Shown here: one piece after another, positions 36,101 through 44,839 of the stretch | Position numbering within the stretch: position 1 is the stretch's first letter | Layout of the letters: each line of letters begins with the position of its first letter | NCBI RefSeq assembly: GCF_958298935.1 | Contig: NC_084938.1 | Location: 25,711,501-25,775,500 of the forward strand | DNA from: Phragmites australis | Lineage: Eukaryota; Streptophyta; Magnoliopsida; Poales; Poaceae | Direction: 5' to 3' | Length of the DNA stretch: 64,000 nucleotides | Notes under the pieces: model-generated | What the model was told of the DNA's origin: nothing | Database searches by the model: none | What the model saw: the letters and a program-made list of their open reading frames with translations, nothing else | Position numbers and translations under genes: made by a program

Positions 36101-37735
36101 TCGAAACATGTTGCTAAGGTATTGGTGGAGGAGTTACAACCGGGGCTGTGAGAGGGGTCGAGGACCTGCAGCGACAATAGATTTACGAAATCATGAAAAG
36201 AAAGAAAACTCATGGTATTTGCGCCTAACCTGAAATCTTACTGCAACGGCGGAGTGCTGAGCACAAACCTGAACTTCGTGAAGTCGTTGGGTCGGCTGGT
36301 CGGGGAGGACAGTCCAGCGATTGAGCTACTGTTGCACAGCGTCCCACGAGAACATTTGGATGCCTCCGCGATAGACCGGCCCTCAGCCAATCTGTTCCCC
36401 CCTTGCATCGGCGCTTGGACAGCAACAACTTGACCACTCCCGGTCTAGCTGGGACGTGCCTGGTTAGAGCGAGTCTGGTCAGGGCAATGCTTCTCATCCC
36501 TCTGCTAATCGGCGCCCTCATAGAAGCGTCGTCCGCGGTCGCTACCCGACTCTGAGCAGTCTGGTCACCTCCTCGACCAACTGGGCAGACATCACGACCA
36601 GATGGGTGGCCAGCCGGGGCGGCGCTGGGCAGTGGAGAGGGCATGCTGGTAGCAAGATCAACTTTTCAGGCGATCTCTATGATCTCGAATATAAGATATC
36701 AACCTCGGAAAGATCCTGCAGCAATGCAAACAATGAAACCCTGACCCAGGAGAAGGCCTGAAGATGGCAGTTCTGAGAAAAGGTCAAACATACCAATCTA
36801 GCCGAGCCCTCTCCAACGGGGAGAGTTCAGACAATGGAGGAGCGCCTTGTGGGGGCATCCTTCCTTAGGGTTGTTGCCATGAGGAATTTAACCCATAACT
36901 CAACGGCCTCATCAGAGAGATCTGCATAAGAGGGATACTTAAGACACCGCACGAATAAATAAAGAGTGCCATGGGAACAGTTGCGATATTACCTAAAGAG
37001 CTCTTCCTGGTGACATCGTCGCTGCTTGTGTACATATATACCAAATGTGCTCTTTTCCGCAAAGGGCACAACCGGCACTTGATGAAGTCATGGGCAACAT
37101 CTAATCCCATCAGCTCAGCGTTCACAAGGTTCTTAACCCAGGCTGCGAGGCTCAACGGCTCCGGAGTGGTCACAGGGCAGTTTCCCCAGCTCTCGAATAC
37201 CTATGCCGGTCTGGTCGGCATGCGTATGTTGTCCAAGGAATCCTTCATCCTGAGGTAGAACCATTCTTCCCTCCAGCCAGACCACGATGACATAAGGCCC
37301 ATCTCGAGGTAGGAGCCTGTGATGCCATCGCGAAGGCAAAATCCGTAGCTCCCGATGGCTGGTCTGGTCTAAAACATGGCCATGTAAAAATACCTGAAGA
37401 GATTGAGGCATGGCTCGATCCCGATGAAGTTTTGGCACATGTGACCAAAGATGCTCAGCATGATGATGGAATCTGGATTGAGGTGGAGGTGGCAGATATC
37501 ATAGAAGGAGATGACGGTGGTGAAAAATTAAAAAAAAAGATGGCCCGAGGCCGGCCAAAAAGTAAGAGGAAAAAATCATGATCTCCCCCTTACGAGGAGT
37601 AGGCACGTCCTCCCTCAGGCGGTACCCCGAAGAGAGGAAGCAAGGGATCAATTGGTTGTCGTACATCTGCTTTAGTTTCATCGCAGTGCACCTAGACTTG
37701 GGAAAATCTAGCTCTTTACCAGTGTGTGGCACCAT
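33117..37735 (-). pseudogene. Antisense ORF of the third-level element (gypsy-type transposon domain)
   Basis: This gene runs opposite to the element. From ATG at 37735 it reads MVPHTGKELDFPKSRCTAMKL, TPRKGEIMIFSSYFLAGLG and, with frameshifts, FIGIEPCLNLFRYFYMAM, GSYGFCLRDGITGSYLEMG and LMSSWSGWREEWFYLRMKDS. The last frame (37173-36865) gives TTPEPLSLAAWVKNLVNAE. I recognise this as the domain named 'putative gypsy type transposon' (Transposase_28). The C-terminal part (33407-33117) has DLILVVFEGFTSATKTTEELHELTDSYLPTV. A copia-like solo LTR splits the middle. Extra antisense ORFs between pol and the 3' LTR are known in Tat-lineage elements such as Grande; their function is unknown. Confidence 0.75.
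34522..35971 (-). mobile_element. Copia-like solo LTR, TSD GATAG
   Basis: On the minus strand it starts TGAAGGTGATATGCCCTAGAG, close to the well-known TGTTGGAAATATGCCCTAGAG start of Angela/BARE-type copia LTRs. It ends CTACCTGTTACCCAACA. GATAG lies directly outside both ends (34517-34521 and 35972-35976). A TATA box, CTATATAAGGGGAGA, lies on the minus strand near 34985. No internal region is present. It is the youngest insertion in the nest. Confidence 0.88.
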
Positions 37736-37971
37736 TTGGGGGCGGCAGGGGTGGCTGCAGGGACACAGGTGAAGATGACGACGATGGGCTCTGAGCACAA
37801 AGGGCTTGGTTGCTATCGTGGATGGAGAAAGGCTTCGTGGGCAAGCTTTGGCTTTTCAATTTATAGGGCCAGCATGATATCCCAACTGTCGGATGGAGCT
37901 CAACCGTCTCAAAATTCAAAAGGCCACGCATTAGCGGCTGAAATTCCCTCGGGTCCGGTGGAAATTAATGT

Positions 37972-37990
37972 CTCTCTCTCCCATGATTTC

Positions 37991-38021
<31 letters not shown>

Positions 38022-38024
38022 TCT
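37972..38024 (+). repeat. (TC)n microsatellite
   Basis: Interrupted TC dinucleotide runs lie upstream of the polypurine tract and 3' LTR of the third-level element. Confidence 0.85.
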
Positions 38025-38110
38025 GGAACTCGTGTTAACCTAGGGCCCAGGTGGTACGACCAGGTCCACTCGCGACCACACGGCAAACCGCTCAGACCAC
38101 CACATCCATC

Positions 38111-38129
38111 AGGGAGCTTGGGGGGCTAC
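38111..38129 (+). other. Polypurine tract of the third-level element
   Basis: AGGGAGCTTGGGGGGCTAC directly precedes the 3' LTR start at 38130, the usual site for plus-strand priming. Confidence 0.65.
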
Positions 38130-38824
38130 TGTTGGTGTATAGAATAGGCCCATTCTGAGGGCTAAACCAGCCAATACCAGTTGGTAGAAGATTTTTTCCT
38201 AGGCCAGGGTCCCACCACGTGACCGGTCCGCGCCTTTGCGACCAGGATCCTTAACACATAAGGAGATCCTATGACTAGCCATCGCTGGTCGTGAGACAGG
38301 TACTCACCAAACTAGTCCATTCTCATTAAATGCTTTCTACTCAAATGTTTTTTCTTCCCTAAGCACTCCTCCCTAATGGATAGGTCATGGCTAGCACAGA
38401 GGTGCTCATGCCCTGTACCATAGCATTAAACTCTACGGGATGGGTGCGTAGGCGTGTTAGGCAACTTCACGGGTGCACATGCGAGACTGATGATGGGACA
38501 GGGCAAACCGACTGATCAGGGTGAGGTAAGCATGGAGGTATCCAACAGATGGGACAGACTCAGTAGCTTCATCAGGGCAAATGGGGCACGTGCGTTGCCC
38601 ATTGTAATAGCCTAAGGGTGGAAGGTTTTAGAGGGATGAGTCGACTGCTTGTGGGCCTATTTGTAAGTTCTCCCTCTTTTGTATATAAAGTGGAGAATGG
38701 GTCTGGCATGGAGGGAGGATATGGAACCAATTCACAAACACTGATAACAAAATACACATGACGTATGGCTATTATCCTTTGGGAAGCCTGAACTTGGATA
38801 ACACATGTGTTCTTGAGTTCATCA

Positions 38825-38864
<40 letters not shown>

Positions 38865-38932
38865 GCAGACATTGTTCATGTGCCTATCGACCGGTACACC
38901 CTGAAATCATTATCAGGGACTAACCACCGACA
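38130..38932 (+). repeat. 3' LTR of the third-level element
   Basis: It begins TGTTGGTGTATAG and ends ACCACCGACA. Compared with the 5' LTR it carries about 45 extra bp near 38200-38250 and an expanded (CA)n run at 38827-38862. GTATATAAAG near 38681 matches the TATA box of the other copy. Confidence 0.87.
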
Positions 38933-38937
38933 TAGTC

Positions 38938-39173
38938 ATTTTCCTTGTCGTCCAAGTAGATAGATCTGTCATGGATACTAGTCTTCTCGATTTGGGTAAG
39001 CAATTGAGGCCATCCTAGTATATATCTTCTGGATTTCGGGTGTATCGGGTGCCACAGATTCGGTTTCATTAAATCCGAAGTTGTTAAGTATGCTCATGGC
39101 ATACCCCGTCCATATATGGTATCCTTCTTAGGTGTATATACCCCCATAGTTAGATATTGGACAATAACTGACA
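38938..39173 (-). repeat. 5' LTR of the second-level element, outer part
   Basis: On the minus strand this starts TGTCAGTTATTGTCC at 39173 and runs to the TSD TAGTC. It then continues at 29135 on the other side of the third-level element. Immediately to its right, outer gypsy pol resumes. Confidence 0.68.
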
Positions 39174-39369
39174 GTGTGCCACCCGCGAAACCGGTGGCCA
39201 TTCTCGCACGGCGGCTACAGCAGTGTGGCTCGAAGGTGATGGAGAAAGCCTTGGTTCAATGGGAGGGCCAACCAGTGGAGCTGGCAACATGGGAGCGTCT
39301 CTCGGAGCTTCGACATCGCCTACCTCACATTCCGTCTTGCGAACAAGCCGCATCTGATGAAGAGGGGAA
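39174..39369 (+). pseudogene. C-terminal pol fragment of the outer gypsy element
   Basis: The frame reads PPAKPVAILARRLQQCGSKVMEKALVQWEGQPVELATWERLSEL, the C-terminal, chromodomain-like segment of gypsy integrases (VLVQW....PE.ATWE). It is followed by CEQAASDEEGN and a purine tract (AGAGGGGAA) next to the 3' LTR. A related C-terminus occurs at 47080-47230 in another element. Confidence 0.78.
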
Positions 39370-39488
39370 TGTCACGACTACTATTGTGGTGGCTCACACA
39401 TCAAGCGGGAAGAGATGAAAGGAAGCAAAGGCCGAAAATGGCAGAGAGGCCCAAAGAGCGGAGAAGCAGACCTAGAAGCCCACAACAC

Positions 39489-39743
39489 TTTCCTAGAGAT
39501 GGCAATCATGTACGGAAGGTACGGGTAGTGCTCACCTATAGCCATACCCGCCTGCGGGTATATCCGTGAACACCTGCGGGCAAGGAGTGGGCACTAAACT
39601 CGTCGCTCGCGGGTACCCGTCACCTGCGGGTACATCCGTTTACCCACCAGCCTTGAAATCAATACTCGTTATAGCACGATAGCACAGGACGCATAGCGGC
39701 GGCTAGGTGGACTACTGGATCGACGACTCGGGGTCTGGGCCTC
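39489..39743. mobile_element. hAT-like fragment inside the outer 3' LTR
   Basis: It starts near TAGAGATGGCAATC and contains several GCGGGTA/TACCCGC motifs, common in the subterminal regions of grass hAT elements. The right end is lost at the next insertion. Assignment is by motif only. Confidence 0.35.
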
Positions 39744-40235
39744 TGTCGGTGACACAGGAACCAGTGGTCCCCGAGTCCCGATGCCAGAACAGCAGATTGC
39801 CACGTGGCGCCCTCCCGCGGGGGTTATCTCCCTGAGGTACAAGAAGACCAAGTCCCGGGAGAGGGTGCTCGGGGCCATGAACAGTGGTCCCCGAGTACCC
39901 GAGTTTCCCGATGACCCAAGAAGATCAAGTACCGGGAAGAGAGTGCTCGGGGCTGCGAACAGTGGTCCCCGAGCACTCAAGTCCCCAACGACAAGAAAAG
40001 CCAAGTACCGGGAAGAGGGTGCTCGGGGCTGCGAACGATGGCCCCCGAGCACCCGAGTCTCCCGTGGACCCAAGGAAAATCAGTTCCGGGAGAGAGTATT
40101 CGGGGCTGCGAGCAGTGGCTCCCGAGCACTCGGTTCCCCGAGGACCCGAACAGTCAGTTCCGGGAGAGAGTGCTCGGGACCATAAATAGTGACCCCTGAG
40201 CACTCGATTCCTCGAGAACCAACGAAGGACATATC
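39744..40235 (+). mobile_element. LTR fragment of the 75-bp-repeat family
   Basis: It starts TGTCGGTGACACAGGAACC like the complemented start of the solo LTR at 3548-4691, then holds five to six units of the 75-bp GC-rich repeat. It breaks off at ACATATCCGGG, where outer LTR sequence resumes. Confidence 0.75.
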
Positions 40236-40423
40236 CGGGATATGAGACCGAGACGGACGCATCATTACAGTGAAGAAAGATTACCGCTCTCAATTACTTC
40301 TGATCTATCTTCCATTTCCTTCTTTCCACTCCCCCAAAAACTTCTGCCTGAACTCTATAATTCTGCTACCAAATTGGAGATTGCAATCGAGTGAACACTA
40401 TGGTGATTAAGAGAGTTGTAACA

Positions 40424-41230
40424 ATCGAGTGAACACTATTGCACAGGGTAACATCGTCTGACACATAACCTACTCAGAGTTGACCCATGTGTAAGTGACT
40501 ACCGTCACACGTACAGTTATAGAGGATCTCTCCCCCAGCAGAGGCCACGCCGCTCGCGACTCGAACGGAAGCACGAAGAACAAACCTAGCTACCTCCGCA
40601 GTTGGGTGCACGGTTGCTATCTCGACCCCACACGAATCAATCCGGGCGAACCGAAGAGGGGGCAGCAGCTGTAGCTGCCATGTCGCAACAGCTGGAAAGA
40701 AAGGGACCCTGAAGCTGAACCAGAAGCAGATCTGAATCTGAACCTGACGACAAAAAAGAAAAAGAAACTTGGTTCTGATCTGTTCTTGTCGACTGCTTCA
40801 AAGATCACAAATGATGTAGTGCCATTGGATTGGGCTGCAATGTATTATTACAGAACATTTACACTTGCCAGTCCAAGATTGATCCATGGACGTGTTCAGG
40901 AAGGACGAATCCAAGAAACTGGAGCAAAATCGAAAAAAGAAATAATATTACAGCTTGACAGACGGTCGATCGATCTGATGTCGAACTTCGCAGCGCTGAT
41001 CGATATCTTAGCCCAGATGAATCGATCGATGCGGTCATACACACCAGATTATATAAGTACATATGCCATATATACCACAAAATTACTTGCTTTATTGCAG
41101 CTTACCGTAAGCACTAAGCAATGCCGCACCGATCGATCGACCAAGATATGTATATGGCTCCCGTTTGTAACAATGGCGGGAGAACCCATGCACGTACGTG
41201 TAGGAGGGAGAATCCCAGAGCTCATGGCTC
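40424..41230. other. Intergenic; probable 3' region of the 41.2-kb gene
   Basis: A 160-residue plus-strand frame (40786-41268) has no recognisable domain and overlaps the 3' end of a real minus-strand gene, so it is probably chance. The segment from about 40800 may be 3' UTR of that gene. Confidence 0.4.
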
Positions 41231-41701
41231 TCAGGCATCACCGTCGTCGAAGTTCTGCCCGTAGCTGACGGAGTCGTACCTGAAGTCCCGCGCGGGGAGC
41301 GGGCGCCCGTCGCGGCCGAGGAGGCGCCGCGCCCCGGCGCGGACCTTGTAGAAGACGTGCAGCCACGTTCCCCTGTTGTGGCATCCCCCCAGCGCGGCGG
41401 CCTCGTCCTCGCTCATCTCGAGCCCGCGCGCGAAGAGCGGGCGCCGCGCCATCACCCACCCGAGACCCCACTCCCACCACCGCCGCAGCGCGCCCGCCGC
41501 CGCCAGCGCCTTCACCGAAGGCATCGACTGCGCGCGCCGGAACGCCGCCACGGCGCCCGGCGGCTGGATGCGCACCGAGAAGGACGACATGCGCCGGCGC
41601 AGCCCGATCCCGCCCTTATGGCCGGCTCCCGCGGCGGTGGTCACCGGGAGGTCCTCGCTCCGCCGCGGCTTGATCGTCTCCAGGATCGCATCGGTCGCCA
41701 T
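41231..41701 (-). CDS. Conserved plant protein with RRRMSSFSVRIQP and YDSVSYGQNFDDGD motifs
   Basis: The single-exon gene encodes 156 aa from MATDAILETIKPRRSEDL to a TGA at 41231. The frame extends upstream without a stop, but that part looks like 5' UTR. I chose the ATG at 41701 because MATDAI is the usual start of this family as I remember it. Visible blocks are LRRRMSSFSVRIQPP (about residues 28-42), FRRAQSMPSVKAL, LRRWWEWGLGWVMARRPLFARGLEM, RGTWLHVFYKVRAGARRLLGRDG and the C-terminal YDSVSYGQNFDDGDA. It has no signal peptide or membrane segment. I associate it with a plant-specific family sometimes labelled stress-induced-protein-related; no biochemical role is known to me. The gene at 51918-52325 shares the C-terminal motif. 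Confidence 0.85.
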   Translation of the reverse strand: MATDAILETIKPRRSEDLPVTTAAGAGHKGGIGLRRRMSSFSVRIQPPGAVAAFRRAQSMPSVKALAAAGALRRWWEWGLGWVMARRPLFARGLEMSEDEAAALGGCHNRGTWLHVFYKVRAGARRLLGRDGRPLPARDFRYDSVSYGQNFDDGDA

Positions 41702-42305
41702 TGCGGGTGCGACGACCGCACGACGACCGCACCGGGGGTAGAGGTGGTGATGCAGAGAGATCTCGGGGTTTGAGCTTGTTGTCTTTGGCTTTCTTGGTGA
41801 GTTTGGTTGGTACTTGGTAGGAGAAGGGTAAATTCCTGAGGCTTTTGGCAGCTGGTGCACAAGCTAGGAATATTTGGATGTGATTGGTTGCTGGTAAGTA
41901 CAGTATTTTAGTAGAATCAGGTTACGCGTAGTATTATAGGATGTTATTGGTTATTCATACGGAGGTAACTTGTATAATTTTAGAGAGAAGTGTATTTGAT
42001 TATTTGTATGTATTATTTTACTTTGGTCGAGTGGAAGCGAATGTAATCCGCTTAGGCAGACGGGTCTATTTGTCAATATTACAAATTATTTACATGTAAG
42101 CAAATAATTATAATCTCAACTCTTACATCCGTTTATGCAATTTTATATTTGGTTAACCAAATAGAATCTTCGCTTAGCATGTTCAGACAAATACAACTAA
42201 TCAAACACTCTTCTTCTCAATAAATACGACTCCGCTTAGTCTGCTTCTCCTCAGCTTGCATATACGGTCTATGTGGGCTAAACCTATACGTGCATCCAAC
42301 CACAC
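41702..42305. other. Upstream region of the 41.2-kb gene; no other gene
   Basis: The first about 160 bp read as a C/A-rich 5' leader on the minus strand. Beyond about 41860 the sequence is AT-rich promoter or intergenic DNA without a recognisable element until the LTR fragment at 42306. Confidence 0.4.
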
Positions 42306-43263
42306 TGTTGGTGACATAGGAACCAGAGCTCCTCGAGTTCCGAGACCAAAACAGCAGAGTGTCATGTGGCGCCCTCCCTCGGGGGTTATCTTCCCGAGGT
42401 CCGAGAAGACCAAGTTCCGGGAGAGGGTGCTCGGGGTCATGAACAGTGGTTCCCGAGTACCTGAGTTCCCCGATGACCCAAGAAGGCCGAGTTCCTGGAG
42501 AGGGTGCTCGGGGTCATGAACAGTGGCCTCCGAGCACCCGAGTTCCCCAATGACAAAAGAAGTCAGTTCCGGGAGAGGGTGCTCGGGGTCACGAATAGTG
42601 GCCCCCGAGCATCCGAGTTCCTCGATGACAAAATAAGTCAGTTCCGGGAGAGGGTGCTCAGGGCCGCAAACAGTGGCCCCCGAGCACTCGAGTTCCCTGA
42701 GGACCCGAGCAATCAAATTCCGGGAGAGAGTGCTCGGGGCCGTGAACAGTGGTCTCCGAGCACTCGATTCACCGAGGACCAAGAGAGGGTATATCCGGGA
42801 GAGAGTGCTCGGGGCTATGAACAGTAATCCCTGAGCACTCACAGTTCCCCGAGGGCCTGAGAAGTCCTTCACCAGTGGTTCCCACAGAGGCTCAGCGGTA
42901 AGTTGTCAACTGGTGAGAGGCCCGATGCTGCATTTAAGAGGGTGCGTAGCCTGCCATTTCTAACTACTCCCCCCACGCCTGCTGTTAGTCCCTATCACAG
43001 CCTGGCAGGGAGGCGTGGGGACATTTAATGCACGGGTCCCATCGCGCGTCATCCGGCGCGCCTCGGGATAACGTCGCAGAGCTCAAGGCACACCGCTGCT
43101 GCCCTGCTGTGTCAGGCCTGCTCTGACCAGGCGGGCACGCGGGGCTGCTTGGTGGCTGCCCGGTGGGCCCTCCCCGCAGCACTCGCCGAAAAGTTGAATA
43201 ATGACGAACAAGACCGGACGAGGGCGCATTTTCAACCCTCCCCGTCACCTCGAGCAGCAGCCC
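42306..43263 (+). mobile_element. LTR fragment of the 75-bp-repeat family, opposite to the solo LTR at 3.5-4.7 kb
   Basis: It starts TGTTGGTGACATAGGAACC, carries six 75-bp units, and continues with sequence matching the complement of 3990-4340, for example CATTTAAGAGGG, GGGAGGCGTGGGGACATTTAA and GGCGCGCCTCGGGAT. The match ends near GCAGCAGCCC, so the last about 430 bp of the LTR are missing. ORFs here (up to 223 aa on the minus strand) are products of the repeats. Confidence 0.8.
42414..42830 (+). repeat. 75-bp tandem repeat, about six units
   Basis: GTTCCGGGAGAGGGTGCTC-type starts fall at about 42414, 42491, 42566, 42641, 42716 and 42791. Each unit pairs GTGCTCGGGG with CCCCGAGCAC around a GAACAGT-containing loop. 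Confidence 0.88.
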
Positions 43264-44145
43264 TGTCACGTCCTGAAATCCGTAATTGTGTGTTTTAATC
43301 CTAAAACATGCAATTTCAGCCTCATGTTCCAGTTTGGGTCACTGGAGCACTTCACTTTGAATCAATGAGGTGGGAGAAGGAAAACTAAGAGAAATAAAGG
43401 AGCTAGAAGTAAGTCTGGACTTTCCTCTAGGTAAATGGGGTCCACTTGGGTGGAAAATATCTCTCTATAGCTGGGCAACAACACTCTCTCTCCCCCTAAA
43501 AAGAAGAAACTTGCCCATACGTACTACTCACCCACTCCACCAGATAAGGCTTTTTAGGAAGCAAGTTGGAGTTGGCTGTCTCTCACTCTTTCTCTTAGGC
43601 TCTTTTTTTTCCCCTTTGGATCCCTACCTCTGGGAGCAAGATCAAGGTACGTATGTGGTAGTCACGTGACCACCAGCTCAAGGACTACTCGTCCATCCAA
43701 TTCGTTTTCAGTTTCCCCAAAGGAATTCGAGCTGGTTCTGAACTTGTTTGGTGTTCTTTGGGTGAAGCAAGGAAGCAGCAGTTTTTCCTCTCTTCTCCAA
43801 GCCATTTTCCGTCGTTTCCTCCTTCAACTGGCAGTCACCAATCAAAGCAAAGGACCTTGGGTGAGTCTGCTAGGCTCCCATGGCAAGTATGCTTATTTTT
43901 TGTTGGATAGATCTTGAATCTGGAACTAGGGTTGCAAAGTTCTTCAGTCTGGGAACAAATGAGGATTTATGTGGATTTGAGTTAGGAATCATGTTGCTAG
44001 ACGGTTGAGCAAAGTCTAGACCCTGTACACCCTTCTAGGCATTTTTACCTTTGATTTAGAGAGACTCCCAGGTTAGTTTAGCCTAATTTTTCCCTTCGTA
44101 ATAGCTGCTATTCTGGAGCTGCACGAGGCTGATTTTACTGTAGCG
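43264..44145 (+). other. Possible gypsy-type LTR/leader beginning TGTCACGTCC
   Basis: TGTCACGTCCTGAAATC abuts the truncated LTR at 43263 and resembles the starts of known plant LTRs. Overlapping frames of about 80-100 aa lack domains. No matching second copy or LTR end was found, so this stays tentative. Confidence 0.35.
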
Positions 44146-44480
44146 CCCAAGTACTGTTCACCCGAGCACCCCGGATACTGTTCACCAGAGTAGTGTTCAC
44201 CGAGCACCCACAGTTCACCCGAGTACGGGGGTACTGTTCACCCCGAGCACCCGAGCACGGTTCACCCCGAGCACCCGAAAACGATTCACCCCCGAGCACT
44301 CCGGGGGTACTGTTCACCCGACCACCCGAGCACCCGGTACTGTTCATCCCTGGGTACTGTTCACCGAGCACCCTGGTACTGTTCATCCCTGGGTACTGTT
44401 CACCGAGCACCCCGGACTGTTCATCCCCTGGGTACTGTTCACCGAGCACACACGGGTACTGTTCACCGAGCACCTCCGGT
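44146..44480 (+). repeat. Short-period minisatellite (TACTGTTCACCGAGCACCC)
   Basis: At least 12 copies of a variable unit built on GTACTGTTCACC and GAGCACCC occur over about 335 bp, sometimes with CATCCCTGG between. The words ACTGTTCA and GAGCAC also occur, in complement, in the 75-bp units of the neighbouring LTR fragments. Confidence 0.85.
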
Positions 44481-44839
44481 TAATTTTGTTTCCTTTTTTA
44501 GAGCGTATACAGTTGATCAGCATTGAACTTAGGAAGCATTCATAGGTATTGGTTCAAAACTCTAAGACACCGTGAAAAGATCCACATAAATATCTCACCC
44601 CACATTTGGCGCTTGGAATTTGGAACTACTGAGATTCAGCATCATTTCCTGCTCTCCAAATACTAACAAATTACAGGCGTAAACCTGCGTCCTGGCGTAA
44701 CGGGAGAAAAGAGTTGAGTTCTGACGTAAACTACGCCGTTTGGTTGTAAACTTTCTAGAGAGCCAAGAACAAAGTTTGCAAGCGGAGCGACAGATAAGTA
44801 GACTGTCATCTTCACATGTTTGGACATGCGAGCTGGTTA
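44481..44839. other. Noncoding junction before the gypsy pol
   Basis: No gene or terminal repeat is recognisable. The 152-residue minus-strand frame (44595-45053) overlaps plus-strand reverse transcriptase and is a shadow. Confidence 0.35.

Larger units (their letters stand above)
29136..38932 (+). mobile_element. Third-level Tat-like Ty3/gypsy element, TSD TAGTC
   Basis: Bounded by direct LTRs (29136-29879 and 38130-38932) and flanked by a perfect 5-bp TSD, TAGTC (29131-29135 and 38933-38937). The interior has a primer-binding region, a short 5' ORF remnant, a pol reduced to RNase H/integrase scraps, a 182-bp tandem repeat, a long antisense ORF and a polypurine tract. Gag, protease and most of reverse transcriptase are deleted, so it is nonautonomous now. 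It inserted into the LTR of the second-level element and was itself later hit by a copia-like LTR. Confidence 0.88.
20190..39173 (-). mobile_element. Second-level Tat-lineage Ty3/gypsy element (minus strand)
   Basis: On the minus strand the order is: 5' LTR (39173-38938 continued at 29135-28774), primer-binding region, gag, protease, reverse transcriptase, RNase H, archaeal-type RNase H, integrase, and an antisense ORF remnant. This is the Tat-lineage order. The 3' LTR and the N-terminal end of the antisense ORF are missing at the left edge, so it was truncated there. Its left limit is placed where outer gag similarity stops and is good to about 50 bp. All coding parts carry stops and frameshifts. 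Confidence 0.78.
18789..40423 (+). mobile_element. Outer Ty3/gypsy retrotransposon holding three further insertions
   Basis: A 354-bp 5' LTR (18789-19142), primer binding site and gag lie on the left. The C-terminal end of pol and a matching but interrupted 3' LTR (39370-40423) lie on the right. Everything between about 20190 and 39173 is younger inserted sequence. Most of pol (protease to integrase core) is missing from both sides of the insertion, so a deletion has also occurred. Flanks GGTAG (left) and ATCGA (right) do not match, so one outer boundary has been altered. Confidence 0.82.
39370..40423 (+). repeat. 3' LTR of the outer gypsy element, interrupted
   Basis: The first part (39370-39488) matches the start of the 5' LTR and the last part (about 40237-40423) matches its end. 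Between them lie a hAT-like scrap (39489-39743) and a fragment of the LTR family seen at 3548-4691. The LTR end sequence AATCGAGTGAACACTAT is repeated once more just outside, at 40423-40439. Confidence 0.75.

Noticed and set aside
38827..38862. (CA)n run as an independent functional element
   Set aside because: A microsatellite expansion within the 3' LTR of the third-level element; the 5' LTR has only a short CA stretch there.
39669..40293. Long frames of 100-134 aa on both strands
   Set aside because: The same 75-bp repeat family as at 42.4 kb; all frames stay open because of the unit length.
40786..41268. 160-aa plus-strand frame
   Set aside because: No domain, overlaps the 3' end of the real minus-strand gene, and AT-rich codon use differs from real genes here.
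41357..41773. 138-aa Arg/His/Pro-rich plus-strand frame
   Set aside because: Antisense shadow of the 156-aa gene.
42414..42830. CRISPR-like regular repeats
   Set aside because: Units are contiguous, with no unique spacers, and sit inside a plant LTR. CRISPR arrays do not occur in plant nuclear DNA.
42201..42872. 223-aa minus-strand open frame
   Set aside because: It is produced by the 75-bp repeat, whose period is divisible by three, so frames stay open. The protein text is a repeat of itself and no start or domain is supported.
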